Positions 31,839 through 32,113 of a DNA stretch of 32,113 nt are shown here, one piece after another. The notes beneath the pieces were generated by a model. The model was not told the origin of the DNA and did not search any database. It saw only the letters and a list, made by a program, of their open reading frames with translations. The stretch comes from Saprospiraceae bacterium (GTDB lineage: Bacteria; Bacteroidota; Bacteroidia; Chitinophagales; Saprospiraceae), in assembly GCA_016787415.1 (NCBI GenBank), contig JAEUUT010000090.1, positions 1 through 32,113 of the forward strand, read 5' to 3'. A program made the position numbers and the translations under genes. Numbering within the stretch: position 1 is the stretch's first letter; every line of letters begins with the position of its first letter.

Positions 31839-32113
31839 ATGAACAAACTACTACTCTCCTGCCTTTTCATTTTCCATTCCCTGTGGGCTGCACGGGCACA
31901 GAATAATCTGGAATTGCATATTTCGCCGCGCCTTGGTACTGCATCGTTCGCACTCAATACGCCTGTTTCTGCCGGCTCTTACGATTACAAAATCACCCGT
32001 TTGGAATATTACATTTCCAAGATCAAGGTGGTGCATGACGGTGGTCAGGAAACACCTATGACTGACATGTACCTGTTAGTTCGCCCTGCCGTAGACAGTA
32101 TGTACGATCTCGG
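31839..32113 (+). CDS. MbnP-like secreted protein, N-terminal part
   Basis: The frame starts at the ATG at 31839 and runs off the window edge after 91 codons. The signal peptide covers about residues 1-20 (LLLSCLFIFHSLWAARAQ). NLELHISPRLG, then PVSAGSYDYKITRLEYYISKIKVVHDGG, matches the start of the MbnP domain (strand, Y-x-V-T-R-L-x-Y-Y-x-S-N pattern). MbnP proteins are periplasmic or outer-membrane proteins linked to copper or methanobactin handling in some bacteria. In Bacteroidota they are common without that link. It lies 43 bp after the barrel-like protein and may belong to the same transcript. Confidence 0.78.
   Translation, partial: MNKLLLSCLFIFHSLWAARAQNNLELHISPRLGTASFALNTPVSAGSYDYKITRLEYYISKIKVVHDGGQETPMTDMYLLVRPAVDSMYDL

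Overview
The window looks like chromosomal DNA of a member of the Bacteroidota, most likely from the Saprospiria/Chitinophagia side; that rank is a guess from gene content. Supporting signs are a SusC/SusD outer-membrane pair, a start-site style with few Shine-Dalgarno sequences, several promoters of the phylum type (TTG, about 20 bp, TAnnTTTG), and families common there (DUF4256, DUF5690, MbnP, SusD-like lipoprotein). No rRNA, intact tRNA, IS element or CRISPR array was found.

Layout. (1) 1-2027, plus strand: a four-gene operon (ArsR-type repressor, SRPBCC/AHSA1 protein, DoxX-like membrane protein, DUF4256 protein). It is preceded by a 202-bp near-perfect palindrome that carries the promoter and two 16-bp operator-like repeats. 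(2) 2028-5001: a repeat cluster (purine-rich tract, two REP-like hairpins, a 20-bp tandem repeat), then minus-strand genes for a ferredoxin plus U32 hydroxylase-type protein, a subclass B1-type metallo-beta-lactamase, and an ArsC-like reductase. (3) 5112-10151, minus strand: a SusC-SusD pair with its own promoter and terminator. (4) 10207-15725, minus strand: a tightly packed five-gene run with an FAD amine oxidase of the TIGR03364 type, a phosphonatase-like HAD hydrolase, a DUF5690 MFS transporter, a secreted MBL-fold hydrolase and a secreted alkaline-phosphatase-superfamily enzyme. A paralogue of the last enzyme lies nearby at 16202-17464, and a small Lys/Ala-rich protein sits between. (5) 17961-19928, minus strand: three uncharacterised envelope proteins (small DUF4359-like, four-helix membrane, VWA-like lipoprotein).

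(6) 20126 to about 29505 is accessory DNA, visibly richer in A+T. It has a 714-residue HTH/PLD-like protein, then a 3' fragment of a tRNA-Arg(TCT) that looks like an attachment site, a tyrosine recombinase, small DNA-binding proteins, a decayed second recombinase and a decayed excisionase. It ends with a two-gene unit: an ExoX-C-like protein and a divergent protein with motifs like family A polymerases. The far end of the element is not recognisable. (7) 29880 to the end, plus strand: an ECF sigma factor, a translationally coupled membrane-anchored protein with a barrel-like C-terminus, and the start of an MbnP-like secreted protein.

The most attractive system is region 4 (possibly with regions 3 and 5' neighbours). 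The oxidase and HAD hydrolase should together open an aminophosphonate and break its C-P bond. DUF5690 carries two arginines placed like the phosphate-binding pair of GlpT, and the two secreted hydrolases could free phosphonate head groups outside the cytoplasm. This reading is inference from family membership and gene packing. The second is the polymerase-like protein of region 6, whose gene contains two in-frame copies of a palindromic repeat.
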